A DNA stretch of 44,068 nucleotides, taken from assembly GCA_001302985.1 (NCBI GenBank), contig LJNG01000012.1:1-44068 (forward strand), written 5' to 3'. Of the stretch, positions 27,910 to 35,828 are shown piece after piece; the first letter of the stretch is position 1; every line of letters begins with the position of its first letter. Under the pieces are notes generated by a model. It saw nothing but the letters and a program-made list of their open reading frames with translations. It was not told where the DNA came from and did not search any database. Source of the DNA: Parcubacteria bacterium DG_74_3 (GTDB lineage: Bacteria > Patescibacteriota > Minisyncoccia > Minisyncoccales > DG-74-3). The position numbers and the translations under genes are program-made.

Positions 27910-29034
27910 ATGAAAGTAGGACTTGTTTCTTTTCACTCTTTTTTTTATCAGGGTGGAGTTAAAAGACATATTTTGAGCTTAAAGAAAGAGTTTAAAAAAA
28001 GAGGTGTTCAATCAAAAATCATAGTCCCAAGAAGAAAGAGGATAGAAAATTATGGCCCCGACGTTTTACTTTTAGGACGTTCCTTTCCGGTTACCTTCGC
28101 TGGAACCCAGGGAGATTTTTGTGTTAGCTTCAATCCCATATCTATTGAAAAAACCTTGAGGGAAGAAAAATTTGACATTCTGCATTTCCATAATTTTGGT
28201 TTTCCCCTGGCCGGGCAAATTTTGGAAGCTTCAAAATCTCTAAATATTTTAACATTTCATGCCAACCTTGAAGCAAATAACATTTTGAGACTTTTTCCTC
28301 AAATTTTTTATCCCATTAAAGCCATAACTAATTGGGAAATTGATGGTATTATTGGGGTTTCTGAACCAATCTTAAAATATTTTAAAGATTTTAAATGTCC
28401 TAAAAAAATTATTCCCAACGGAATAGATTTAAAAGAATTTAATCCTCGGGTCCCAAAAATAAAAAGATTTCTTGATGATAAAATCAATATTTTATTTTTG
28501 GGACGAATTGAAGAAAGAAAGGGTCTAATCTATTTATTAAAAGCCTTTAAGATTTTGGAGAAAAAATTTCCCAATCTTAGATTAATTATTGTTGGTGAGG
28601 GAGAATTAAGAAGAGATTGTATCAAATTTACCAAAGAAAATCAGTTAAAAGAAGTTTATTTTGAAGGAGAGGGAAAGCATGGGGAAGTTTCTCCTTACTA
28701 TACAACGGCAGATATTTTTGTCAGTCCGGCTATTTTTGGAGAAAGTTTTGGTATGGTTTTATTGGAAGCCATGGCTTCTGGTGTTCCGGTAGTGGCTTTT
28801 GCCAATCAGGGCTACAAAGAATTGCTCAAGAAAAAAAGAGGAGCATTTCTGGTTCCCCCCAAAGATTACAGGGCCTTAGTTCAAAAAATTGAAATTTTAA
28901 TTAAAAAACCCCATTTACGAAAGAAAATGGGGGAATGGGGACAAAAAGATGCTCAAAAATATTCCTGGGATAGAATCTGCGACCAGGTTTTAGATTTTTA
29001 TCGGTTCTGTCAAAGAAAAAAACAGGGTTTATAG
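27910..29034 (+). CDS. Glycosyltransferase family 4 (GT-B)
   Basis: HSFFYQGGVKRHILSLKKEFKKRG; ILFLGRIEERKGLIYLLKAF; ESFGMVLLEAMASGVPVVAF. Confidence 0.93.
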   Translation: MKVGLVSFHSFFYQGGVKRHILSLKKEFKKRGVQSKIIVPRRKRIENYGPDVLLLGRSFPVTFAGTQGDFCVSFNPISIEKTLREEKFDILHFHNFGFPLAGQILEASKSLNILTFHANLEANNILRLFPQIFYPIKAITNWEIDGIIGVSEPILKYFKDFKCPKKIIPNGIDLKEFNPRVPKIKRFLDDKINILFLGRIEERKGLIYLLKAFKILEKKFPNLRLIIVGEGELRRDCIKFTKENQLKEVYFEGEGKHGEVSPYYTTADIFVSPAIFGESFGMVLLEAMASGVPVVAFANQGYKELLKKKRGAFLVPPKDYRALVQKIEILIKKPHLRKKMGEWGQKDAQKYSWDRICDQVLDFYRFCQRKKQGL

Positions 29035-30435
29035 TTTTTTAATTTTCGGTCCTTCTCTGGTATCCTCAATCAAAAATCCTGCTTTTTTAATTTTTTTTCT
29101 AATCTTATCCGCTAATTTCCAATCTTTTTTCTGGCGAGCCTGCTCTCTTTCTTCAATTAATTTTTGAACAAAAGAGGGGATTTTTGAAATCTTTTCTTTA
29201 CCCCAGAAAATAAAACCAAAAACTTTATCAATTTCTCTCAAAAAACCCAAAATATCTCTGGCATCAGCCGGAGCTATTTTTTCTTTGTCAATTAGAGCAT
29301 TACCTCTGTTGACTAATCGAAATACGACGGCTAAAGCTTTGGGGGTATTAAAATCATTATCCATTTCTCTTTCAAACGCTTTTTTAGTTTGGGGGATTAA
29401 ATTTTCAGTTATTTTCTTTGTTTTTAGTTTTCTATCTGCGTGCTCAACGTCATTTAATTTATTAATAAATTCATCAATTCTTTTTATTTCTTTTTGAGCT
29501 TGGCTTAGGGTTTTTTTAGTCCAATCTTGAGGAGAACGATAATGAGAATTAGCCACGAAAAGGCGCATTACTCGAGCTGGCCAATCTTTTAGGGCTTGAG
29601 TTATTTCAATATAGTTGCCAAGAGATTTTGACATTTTCTGTCCGTTAATGGTTAAAAGTCCTGAGTGTATCCAATATTTCACAAAAGGTTTTTTGCCAGT
29701 AGCTGCTTCGGATTGAGCGATTTCATTTTCGTGATGAGGAAAAATAAGGTCTTTGGCTCCACCATGAACATCAATTTGTTTTCCTAAGTGTTTTTGAGAC
29801 ATTACCGAACATTCAATGTGCCAGCCAGGTCTTCCTTTTCCCCAGGGGCTAGGCCAAAAGGGCTCTCCTGGTTTTTTTCCTTTCCATAAAGCAAAATCAG
29901 TAGCTTCTTTTTTCTCATATTTATCGGTTTCTACCCGGGTACCAGTGATAGCCTTTTCTATTTTTATGCGGGAAAGCCTACCATAATCTTTAAATTTAGA
30001 GACATCAAAATAAATTGAATCTGCCTGTTGATAGCCAAAACCTTTTTTAATCAATGTTTTTACAAAATCGATTATTTCTTTTATATTGTTCGTTACTCGA
30101 GGATAAACATCTGCCTTCTTAATTCCCAGAAGTCTCTGTTCTTTCAAAAAAAGGTTAGTGTATTTGTTGGTTAAAACTAACAGAGAAACCCTCTCTCTCT
30201 TCATGGCTTTAAATATGTCGTCATGAATATCGGTAATATTCATTATGTACCTTACCTTGAAATCCTTATATTCTAGATATCTTCTGATGATATCAAAAGC
30301 AACGTAGGTTTTTGCGTGACCCACATGGCCCGGTCCATAAACGGTTGGACCACAAACATACATTGTAACCCCGGGAGGGTTTCGTGGCTTAAAAACTTCT
30401 TTTTTTCGAGATAGAGTATTATATAGTTTTAACAT
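29029..30435 (-). CDS. cysS: Cysteinyl-tRNA synthetase
   Basis: MYVCGPTVYGPGHVGHAKTYVAFDIIRRYL; GRPGWHIECSVMS; NGQKMSKSLGN. Confidence 0.96.
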   Translation of the reverse strand: MLKLYNTLSRKKEVFKPRNPPGVTMYVCGPTVYGPGHVGHAKTYVAFDIIRRYLEYKDFKVRYIMNITDIHDDIFKAMKRERVSLLVLTNKYTNLFLKEQRLLGIKKADVYPRVTNNIKEIIDFVKTLIKKGFGYQQADSIYFDVSKFKDYGRLSRIKIEKAITGTRVETDKYEKKEATDFALWKGKKPGEPFWPSPWGKGRPGWHIECSVMSQKHLGKQIDVHGGAKDLIFPHHENEIAQSEAATGKKPFVKYWIHSGLLTINGQKMSKSLGNYIEITQALKDWPARVMRLFVANSHYRSPQDWTKKTLSQAQKEIKRIDEFINKLNDVEHADRKLKTKKITENLIPQTKKAFEREMDNDFNTPKALAVVFRLVNRGNALIDKEKIAPADARDILGFLREIDKVFGFIFWGKEKISKIPSFVQKLIEEREQARQKKDWKLADKIRKKIKKAGFLIEDTREGPKIKKL

Positions 30436-30480
30436 AGACTTCCTTAATTTTACTAAATTTTTAATTTTTTAGCTACAGTT

Positions 30481-30508
30481 TTGACAAAACCTCAACTTAT
30501 GTTATGAT
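30481..30508 (+). promoter_or_regulatory. Sigma70-like promoter of TFB-like gene
   Basis: TTGACA-N16-TATGAT. Confidence 0.7.
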
Positions 30509-30521
30509 TTTAATAGCAATT

Positions 30522-30541
30522 GACAATCTTTCGAGATTGTC
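30522..30541 (+). promoter_or_regulatory. Perfect 8-bp inverted repeat/hairpin in putative 5' UTR of TFB-like gene
   Basis: GACAATCT-TTCG-AGATTGTC. Confidence 0.6.
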
Positions 30542-30579
30542 TCTAAATTCTTGTTCCTTTAAAAGTATGGGGGATAGAG

Positions 30580-31866
30580 ATGAGTCGGAGGAATATTTCC
30601 CCGAAAAGAGAGGAATGCCCGGAGTGTGGCAATCAAGTTTTAATTCGCGATCATCGGAGTGGCGAAGTTGTTTGTAGTTTTTGTGGTTATGTCATATCAC
30701 GAGAATTAAGCAGGGGTCCTGAGTGGCGAGCCTTTACCCCAAGAGAGATACAGAAGAGAACCCGTGTTTCACCAAAAACTGATTCTTTTAGACTTATAAA
30801 TCCTCGTGACAGAGATGCTTTTGGAAGAAAAATTTCTTCTTCCGAACGTCTCAAAATGTATCGTTTACGAAGACTGCAATTGCGCTCATCTGCGGCAAGT
30901 CAAAGAAACCTTAATTTAGCCAAGGCTGAACTTGACCGTCTTTGCTCTCTACTTCACGTTCCAGCCATAATAAGAGAAGAGGCCATGCGTATCTATCTAA
31001 ATGTTCTGAAGAGAAGATTGATTCGAGGAAGAGCAATTAGGAGTATTGTAGCTGCTTCTCTCTTCATTGCCTGCAGAAAATATCAAATACCCAGAAGTCT
31101 GGCTGCTATATCAGAAAAAAGTCCAATCGATAAGAAGGGTGTTGGTCGTGATGTTCGCTTCTTGCTAAGACGACTCGGACTTCGATTACCTGTTCACGAG
31201 CAATCAATTTATATCCAGAAAGTTGGGGGAAATCTTGGGCTTTCTCAAAAAACACAAGAAAGAGCGCTTCAGATACTTCAGGAAGCTCAAAAAAAAGGCA
31301 TTACCGCAGGCAAAGACCCGCGGGGACAAGCTGCAGCTACCCTATATATTGCCTGTACCGAGAATAAAGAAAATAGAACCCAGAAAGACATAGCCAAAGA
31401 ATCAGGTGTTACCGAAGTAACCGTCAGAAATCGCTACAAACAGTTGGTAGAAGAACTAAAACTGGATGTTAATTTAAGGAGTAGAAAGTTCAAAATCACC
31501 GATGATATTCAAGATTATATTCAAGAGGTGGGACGAACCCTTGACCTTCCCATGCAGACTCGAGAAAGAGCGTTCCAGATCCTTTACGAGGCCCAAGAAA
31601 AAAGCATTGCTGTAAGCTATGAGACTCGAGTATTAGCACTAATTGCTTTATATGTTGCCTGTCTCGAAGACAACGAGAAAAATGCCGGAGCCAGGATAGT
31701 AAAAATATCTGGTGTATCGAGTGCCACTTTCAGTAATCGCCATAGACAATTGGTAGAAAAACTAAACCTTGATATTAATGTAAAAGATAAAAAAGCCAAA
31801 CCCCCTGATTCTTTACTTCTAGATGAAGTTAGTCAAGACCTTGAATTATCCCCAAAACCACAATAA
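30580..31866 (+). CDS. Archaeal/eukaryotic-type transcription factor IIB (TFB) homologue with three cyclin-like repeats
   Basis: Zn ribbon CPECGNQVLIRDHRSGEVVCSFCGYVI; GPEWRAFTPREIQKRTRVSPKT; cyclin repeat 1 NLAKAELDRLCSLLHVP..IIREEAMRIYLNVLKRRLIRGRAIRSIVAASLFIACRK; repeats 2 and 3 similar to each other. Confidence 0.92.
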   Translation: MSRRNISPKREECPECGNQVLIRDHRSGEVVCSFCGYVISRELSRGPEWRAFTPREIQKRTRVSPKTDSFRLINPRDRDAFGRKISSSERLKMYRLRRLQLRSSAASQRNLNLAKAELDRLCSLLHVPAIIREEAMRIYLNVLKRRLIRGRAIRSIVAASLFIACRKYQIPRSLAAISEKSPIDKKGVGRDVRFLLRRLGLRLPVHEQSIYIQKVGGNLGLSQKTQERALQILQEAQKKGITAGKDPRGQAAATLYIACTENKENRTQKDIAKESGVTEVTVRNRYKQLVEELKLDVNLRSRKFKITDDIQDYIQEVGRTLDLPMQTRERAFQILYEAQEKSIAVSYETRVLALIALYVACLEDNEKNAGARIVKISGVSSATFSNRHRQLVEKLNLDINVKDKKAKPPDSLLLDEVSQDLELSPKPQ

Positions 31867-31895
31867 ATTTGATGCATTCCTCATCAAAACCCTTT

Positions 31896-31921
31896 AAAGA
31901 GCGAAAATATCGCTCTTTTTT
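31896..31921 (+). terminator. Intrinsic terminator after TFB-like gene
   Basis: AAAGAGCGA-AAATA-TCGCTCTTT + Ts. Confidence 0.85.
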
Positions 31922-32035
31922 TAAATAAAGAACTTTTCATTCAAATATCTTTCACCCCTGTAAGGATTATTACCAACGGCATCAAAAATGTTTTTCATAA
32001 AATTAAAAGGCCTCTTTTGGGAAAAGGCCAGGGTT

Positions 32036-32073
32036 TCTATTTTCTAGATTCTACTTTCTAGATTCTAATCTAA
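32036..32073 (-). repeat. 14-bp intergenic repeat in inverted orientation (copy C)
   Basis: Minus strand TAGAATCTAGAAAGTAGAATCTAGAAAATAGAA. Confidence 0.6.
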
Positions 32074-32172
32074 CTGGTCTCTTCCTTAAAAGAGGCGCAA
32101 CAATTGCAGCAAATTATTGTAAAATTCCCGTAATTCATGGTCTGATTTTTAGATTAACAATCTAACCAATTC

Positions 32173-32201
32173 TTGTCAATATCTTCGCGTTCTGTTAATA
32201 T
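32173..32201 (+). promoter_or_regulatory. Sigma70-like promoter of GtrA-like gene (leaderless context)
   Basis: TTGTCA-N17-TAATAT, ATG only 7 nt after the -10. Confidence 0.55.
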
Positions 32202-32207
32202 AGATTA

Positions 32208-32810
32208 ATGAAAAAGAAAGACATTTTAGCAGCTTTTATAATAGGAGAGGCCTGTGCGCTAATTTTCCTTCTGGTTTTAGGGTTATTAGAAGTTCCTGCT
32301 CCGCTTTTGAAATTAACTGGTTTCTTGCCTATAATTTTGCCAGTTTTTTCCATTTTGGGAATTTTTGTTGTTTCTCTTTTTGAAGAAAAAATACCAGTTT
32401 TCTTTCAAGCGGGTAAATCTTTTTTGGTCGGAATTTTAAATACTTTTATTGACCTTGGAATATTGACTTTTCTGATGGAAACCTTTAGAATTTTTGCTGG
32501 TTTTCCCTACGTTTTATTTAAGGGAATCTCTTTTGGTTTAGCCACAATAAATTCTTATTTTTGGAATAAATTTTGGACATTTGAAAAGCGAGAAATAAAA
32601 GAAGCTCTCAAAGAAACCTCTCAGTTTTATTTAATAACCCTTGGGGGTCTTCTAATTCACCTGGGAGTTTCCTCTTTCGTTGTTAATATAGTAGGTCCCC
32701 AGTTTGGGATATCAGAAAGACTCTGGGCTTATTTTGGAGCAATGATGGCGGTTTTCTGTGGTTTTGCCTGGAATTTTTTGGGTTATAAGTTTGTTGTTTT
32801 TAAGAAATAA
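32208..32810 (+). CDS. GtrA-like membrane protein
   Basis: FLVGILNTFIDLGILTFLME...GLATINSYFWNKFWTFEKR...GFAWNFLGYKFVVFKK. Confidence 0.85.
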   Translation: MKKKDILAAFIIGEACALIFLLVLGLLEVPAPLLKLTGFLPIILPVFSILGIFVVSLFEEKIPVFFQAGKSFLVGILNTFIDLGILTFLMETFRIFAGFPYVLFKGISFGLATINSYFWNKFWTFEKREIKEALKETSQFYLITLGGLLIHLGVSSFVVNIVGPQFGISERLWAYFGAMMAVFCGFAWNFLGYKFVVFKK

Positions 32811-32816
32811 AGAGGC

Positions 32817-33932
32817 ATGGTTAATCTAGTTTTATATAGAAAATATCGACCAAGCACTTTTTCCGAGTTTATCGGTCAAGAACACATAATTAAAACAATT
32901 ACCAATGCTATTTCTTCGGGAATGATTTCCCATGCTTATTTGTTTTCCGGTCCCCGAGGAACAGGAAAAACAACCTTAGCCAGACTGGTTGCCAAAGCAG
33001 TAAATTGTCAGAATCGCAAAGAAAAAACCTTTGAGCCCTGCAATCAATGTTCTTCCTGTCTGGAAATTATGGGAGACCGCTCGCTGGATTTAATCGAAAT
33101 TGACGCAGCTTCCCACCGAGGAATTGATGAAATGAGAGAGCTGCGCGATGGAATAAAATTTGTTCCTGCTAAATCCAAACACAAAGTATTTATAATCGAC
33201 GAGAGCCATCAATTAACAAAAGAAGCAGCCAATGCCCTTTTAAAAACCTTAGAAGAACCACCCTCTCATGCAATTTTTATTTTGGCCACGACCGAAATTC
33301 ACAAAATGATACCAACCATTCTTTCAAGGTGTCAAAGATTTGATTTCCGGAAATTAACAGTTCCAGAAATCACAAAAAAATTAGAAATCATTGTCAAAAA
33401 AGAGGATGTTAAAATTGAAAAGACAGCCCTGGAACTTATCGCCCTCAATTCTTCAGGTTCAATTAGAGACGGCGAAAGTATATTAGACCAGGCTTTAACC
33501 TTTGCTGGTGGTTCAAAAAAAGATATTAGGATTGAAGATATTAAAGATTTGTTGGGGATAGTAGAAGTAAGACTCGTAAGCCAATTTGTTGATTTCCTCT
33601 CTCAAAAAAAAGCAGCAGATGCCATTAATTTCATAAATGATATTTCAGAAAAGGGCATGGACCTTCAAGAATTTACCAAAACTTTGATTAATTATTTAAG
33701 GCAGGGCTTGATTTTAAGGATAATGGAAATTAAAGAGAATAAAAATCCAATTTTAGCAGGTTTAACCAAAGAAGAATTTCAGAAACTTCAAAAACAAATG
33801 ACAAATTTCGAAAAAACCGATCTGGAAAAAGCCATCCATCTATTTTTAACAGCTGCCAATAAAATAAAGTATTCACCAATTACTCAATTACCCTTAGAAT
33901 TAGCCATTATAGAGCTCTGCGGGGTCGTCTAA
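32817..33932 (+). CDS. dnaX: DNA polymerase III gamma/tau subunit, short form
   Basis: LYRKYRPSTFSEFIGQEHIIKTITNAISSGMISHAYLFSGPRGTGKTTLARLVAKAVNC; CNQCSSC; LLKTLEEPPSHAIFILATTE. Confidence 0.95.
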   Translation: MVNLVLYRKYRPSTFSEFIGQEHIIKTITNAISSGMISHAYLFSGPRGTGKTTLARLVAKAVNCQNRKEKTFEPCNQCSSCLEIMGDRSLDLIEIDAASHRGIDEMRELRDGIKFVPAKSKHKVFIIDESHQLTKEAANALLKTLEEPPSHAIFILATTEIHKMIPTILSRCQRFDFRKLTVPEITKKLEIIVKKEDVKIEKTALELIALNSSGSIRDGESILDQALTFAGGSKKDIRIEDIKDLLGIVEVRLVSQFVDFLSQKKAADAINFINDISEKGMDLQEFTKTLINYLRQGLILRIMEIKENKNPILAGLTKEEFQKLQKQMTNFEKTDLEKAIHLFLTAANKIKYSPITQLPLELAIIELCGVV

Positions 33933-33988
33933 CGGTAGGACAGCTCCCTTTGAAGGAGTCAATCTTGGTTCGAATCCAAGCCCCGCAG
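33918..33988 (+). tRNA. tRNA-Gln(TTG)
   Basis: TGCGGGG/CCCCGCA acceptor, GCTCC-CTTTGAA-GGAGT anticodon arm, CTTGGTTCGAATCCAAG T-arm; overlaps dnaX stop. Confidence 0.92.
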
Positions 33989-34095
33989 CACGAACATAGT
34001 GAGTGATGCGGGTTTGCGCCCGTCCGAAGCTCGAAGAGCGAAGGAGGGCCCTGCAGCCCTTCTACAAGATCAGTACGAGCATCTGGACGATGCTT

Positions 34096-34123
34096 TGCCC
34101 GAGAGTTTTCTCGGGCTTTTTAT
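34096..34123 (+). terminator. Intrinsic terminator
   Basis: GCCCGAGA-GTTT-TCTCGGGC + TTTTT. Confidence 0.9.
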
Positions 34124-34179
34124 TGTGTTACAATATTAAAATAAAGGTCGATCAAAATAAAAATTAATATAAAGGAACA

Positions 34180-34917
34180 ATGAATTTACTTAATCTCTTA
34201 CTCAGTATCGATTTTCTTCACTTCTTTTATGGATTAGTTTTTTTTCTGATCGCTCTTAGGGTGCAAAAAAACTACTTAAAAGGTGGAAAGACAGACAAAC
34301 TTCTTAACTCATTCATGATGGCATTCTTTTTATGGGGCGTTTTTGAGTTGTTAAGGGCAGCTCCTCACCTATACATTATATTCGGAAAAGAAGATTTATT
34401 TCCACAAGCGATGAGATGGGGATATATCATTAGCCACTTCTTTCTTATATTAGCTAGCGCATATGCATTTGTGATTCCTGCTTCTTTGTATTGGCCAAAA
34501 CGGCAGAAACTTGGAATTGGACTTATTATCTTTTTTGGAATAATTAATGCAATTATTCTGATTATGACTCCCTTTCTTCCTGAATATAATATGGAAGAAA
34601 GATTTACCTTGATGAATGGGCCCTTGATCGCACTACCTCCACTAGGGCTTGCTCTTGCAATGGGTTGGGGCGTAACTGCGGTTATCTTTTTGCGTGAAGC
34701 AATAAAAGGTGAAGTTAAAGGAGTTTTACGAACCCGTGCTTGGCTTATTGGTGTGGGTATTCTCCTAATAATTATTTCAGGACCGTCCCACAATTTTGTT
34801 AAAACTGCTAGGGGTACATTCCTTCTTGATATAATAAGCCTAACCGGAAAGTTATTAGCAGCGGCCGGGGTTCTAGTGTTTAAGCCCGAGGAAAAACCCA
34901 GACAATTTTACGGATAA
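34180..34917 (+). CDS. Multi-TM membrane protein, hypothetical
   Basis: 245 aa, about 7 hydrophobic segments; SD AAAGGA. Confidence 0.75.
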   Translation: MNLLNLLLSIDFLHFFYGLVFFLIALRVQKNYLKGGKTDKLLNSFMMAFFLWGVFELLRAAPHLYIIFGKEDLFPQAMRWGYIISHFFLILASAYAFVIPASLYWPKRQKLGIGLIIFFGIINAIILIMTPFLPEYNMEERFTLMNGPLIALPPLGLALAMGWGVTAVIFLREAIKGEVKGVLRTRAWLIGVGILLIIISGPSHNFVKTARGTFLLDIISLTGKLLAAAGVLVFKPEEKPRQFYG

Positions 34918-35164
34918 GTGAGTAGCGGAGCATAAGAAAAATCACAATACGGTTAGAGTTGGCATCTCAAAATGTTTTTTTTGTATTTATAAAATAGGTT
35001 CTAATAGCGTTCGGGCTCCGCAACCAGTTTGAGCGCGGTTCGAGAGACCGAGCCGTCTACCCGAGAGTTTTCCTCTCAGTTTTTGTTTCTTGGGGTTGAT
35101 TTTAATTTACAATTTAATAGAATAAAAATAGCAACTTGACAGAACAAAATAGGAGCAAAAAAGA

Positions 35165-35692
35165 ATGAGTAAGAGAGAGAAATTTTTTAAAGGATTAAGG
35201 GAGGGTATTCCTGCAGACGCAGTCTCAATGCAGATAAGGAAAATACAGAGAGAGGAGGCCATAGAAAAGACACCAAAAGAGAATCCGTATCGTTTCGAAG
35301 ATAAAAGGGCACAACATTTTTCTGATCTCTGGTTTTCCCAAAGAAAAACAGCTACTGTTAAGCAAAAAGATAAGGTTGGATTAGCTTTCATTTCAAAAGT
35401 TCTGGGGCTGGGCGATGAAATTGCTCAGGGATTTGCCCGGGGCGATCGTGAGGCCCACCTTGCTGTTGGCGAAAGACAGTCAGCACTACCAACCAATATA
35501 GACCTTTCTGATTTCTGGCAAGAAGCAAAAGAAATCTTTCCTAACACTTACACCAATGAAGACATGGCTTTTCTGGCTAAAAAAGGTGGTATAGATGCAG
35601 TATTGTGCTTTCTGTGGCAACTTGAAGTTCCTTTAGCTGAAGAGTCTCCAATCCTCCGTTCTTTATCGATTAATGCCCATATATACAAATAA
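35165..35692 (+). CDS. Hypothetical soluble protein
   Basis: 175 aa with SD TAGGAG; no recognised family. Confidence 0.7.
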   Translation: MSKREKFFKGLREGIPADAVSMQIRKIQREEAIEKTPKENPYRFEDKRAQHFSDLWFSQRKTATVKQKDKVGLAFISKVLGLGDEIAQGFARGDREAHLAVGERQSALPTNIDLSDFWQEAKEIFPNTYTNEDMAFLAKKGGIDAVLCFLWQLEVPLAEESPILRSLSINAHIYK

Positions 35693-35828
35693 ATTATATA
35701 CCCAAGGCGGGGCGATAATACCAAACCGCTTTTTTTTATTTCATTGCCAAGAAGAACAATTTTTTGGTAGATATCAATTGAATTGATTATTATTGACAAA
35801 TTCTCATTTTTTATGTAGTTTTATTTAG

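Noticed and set aside
29029-29034. Convergent overlap of glycosyltransferase and cysS stop codons
   Set aside because: A 6-nt tail-to-tail overlap is ordinary in compact genomes.
30580-31866. TFB-like gene as archaeal contamination or chimeric assembly
   Set aside because: Bacterial-type promoter, SD and terminator frame the gene, and bacterial genes flank both sides with normal spacing; cannot be fully excluded without reads.
34925-35026. A functional tRNA closed by GCGGAGC/GCTCCGC with AACCA end
   Set aside because: No convincing D-arm, anticodon arm or T-arm could be drawn; an extra A lies before CCA. Kept only as a structured-element lead.
35136-35165. TTGACA as -35 of the 35165 gene
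   Set aside because: Only 23 nt separate it from the start codon, leaving no room for a -10 and transcription start.
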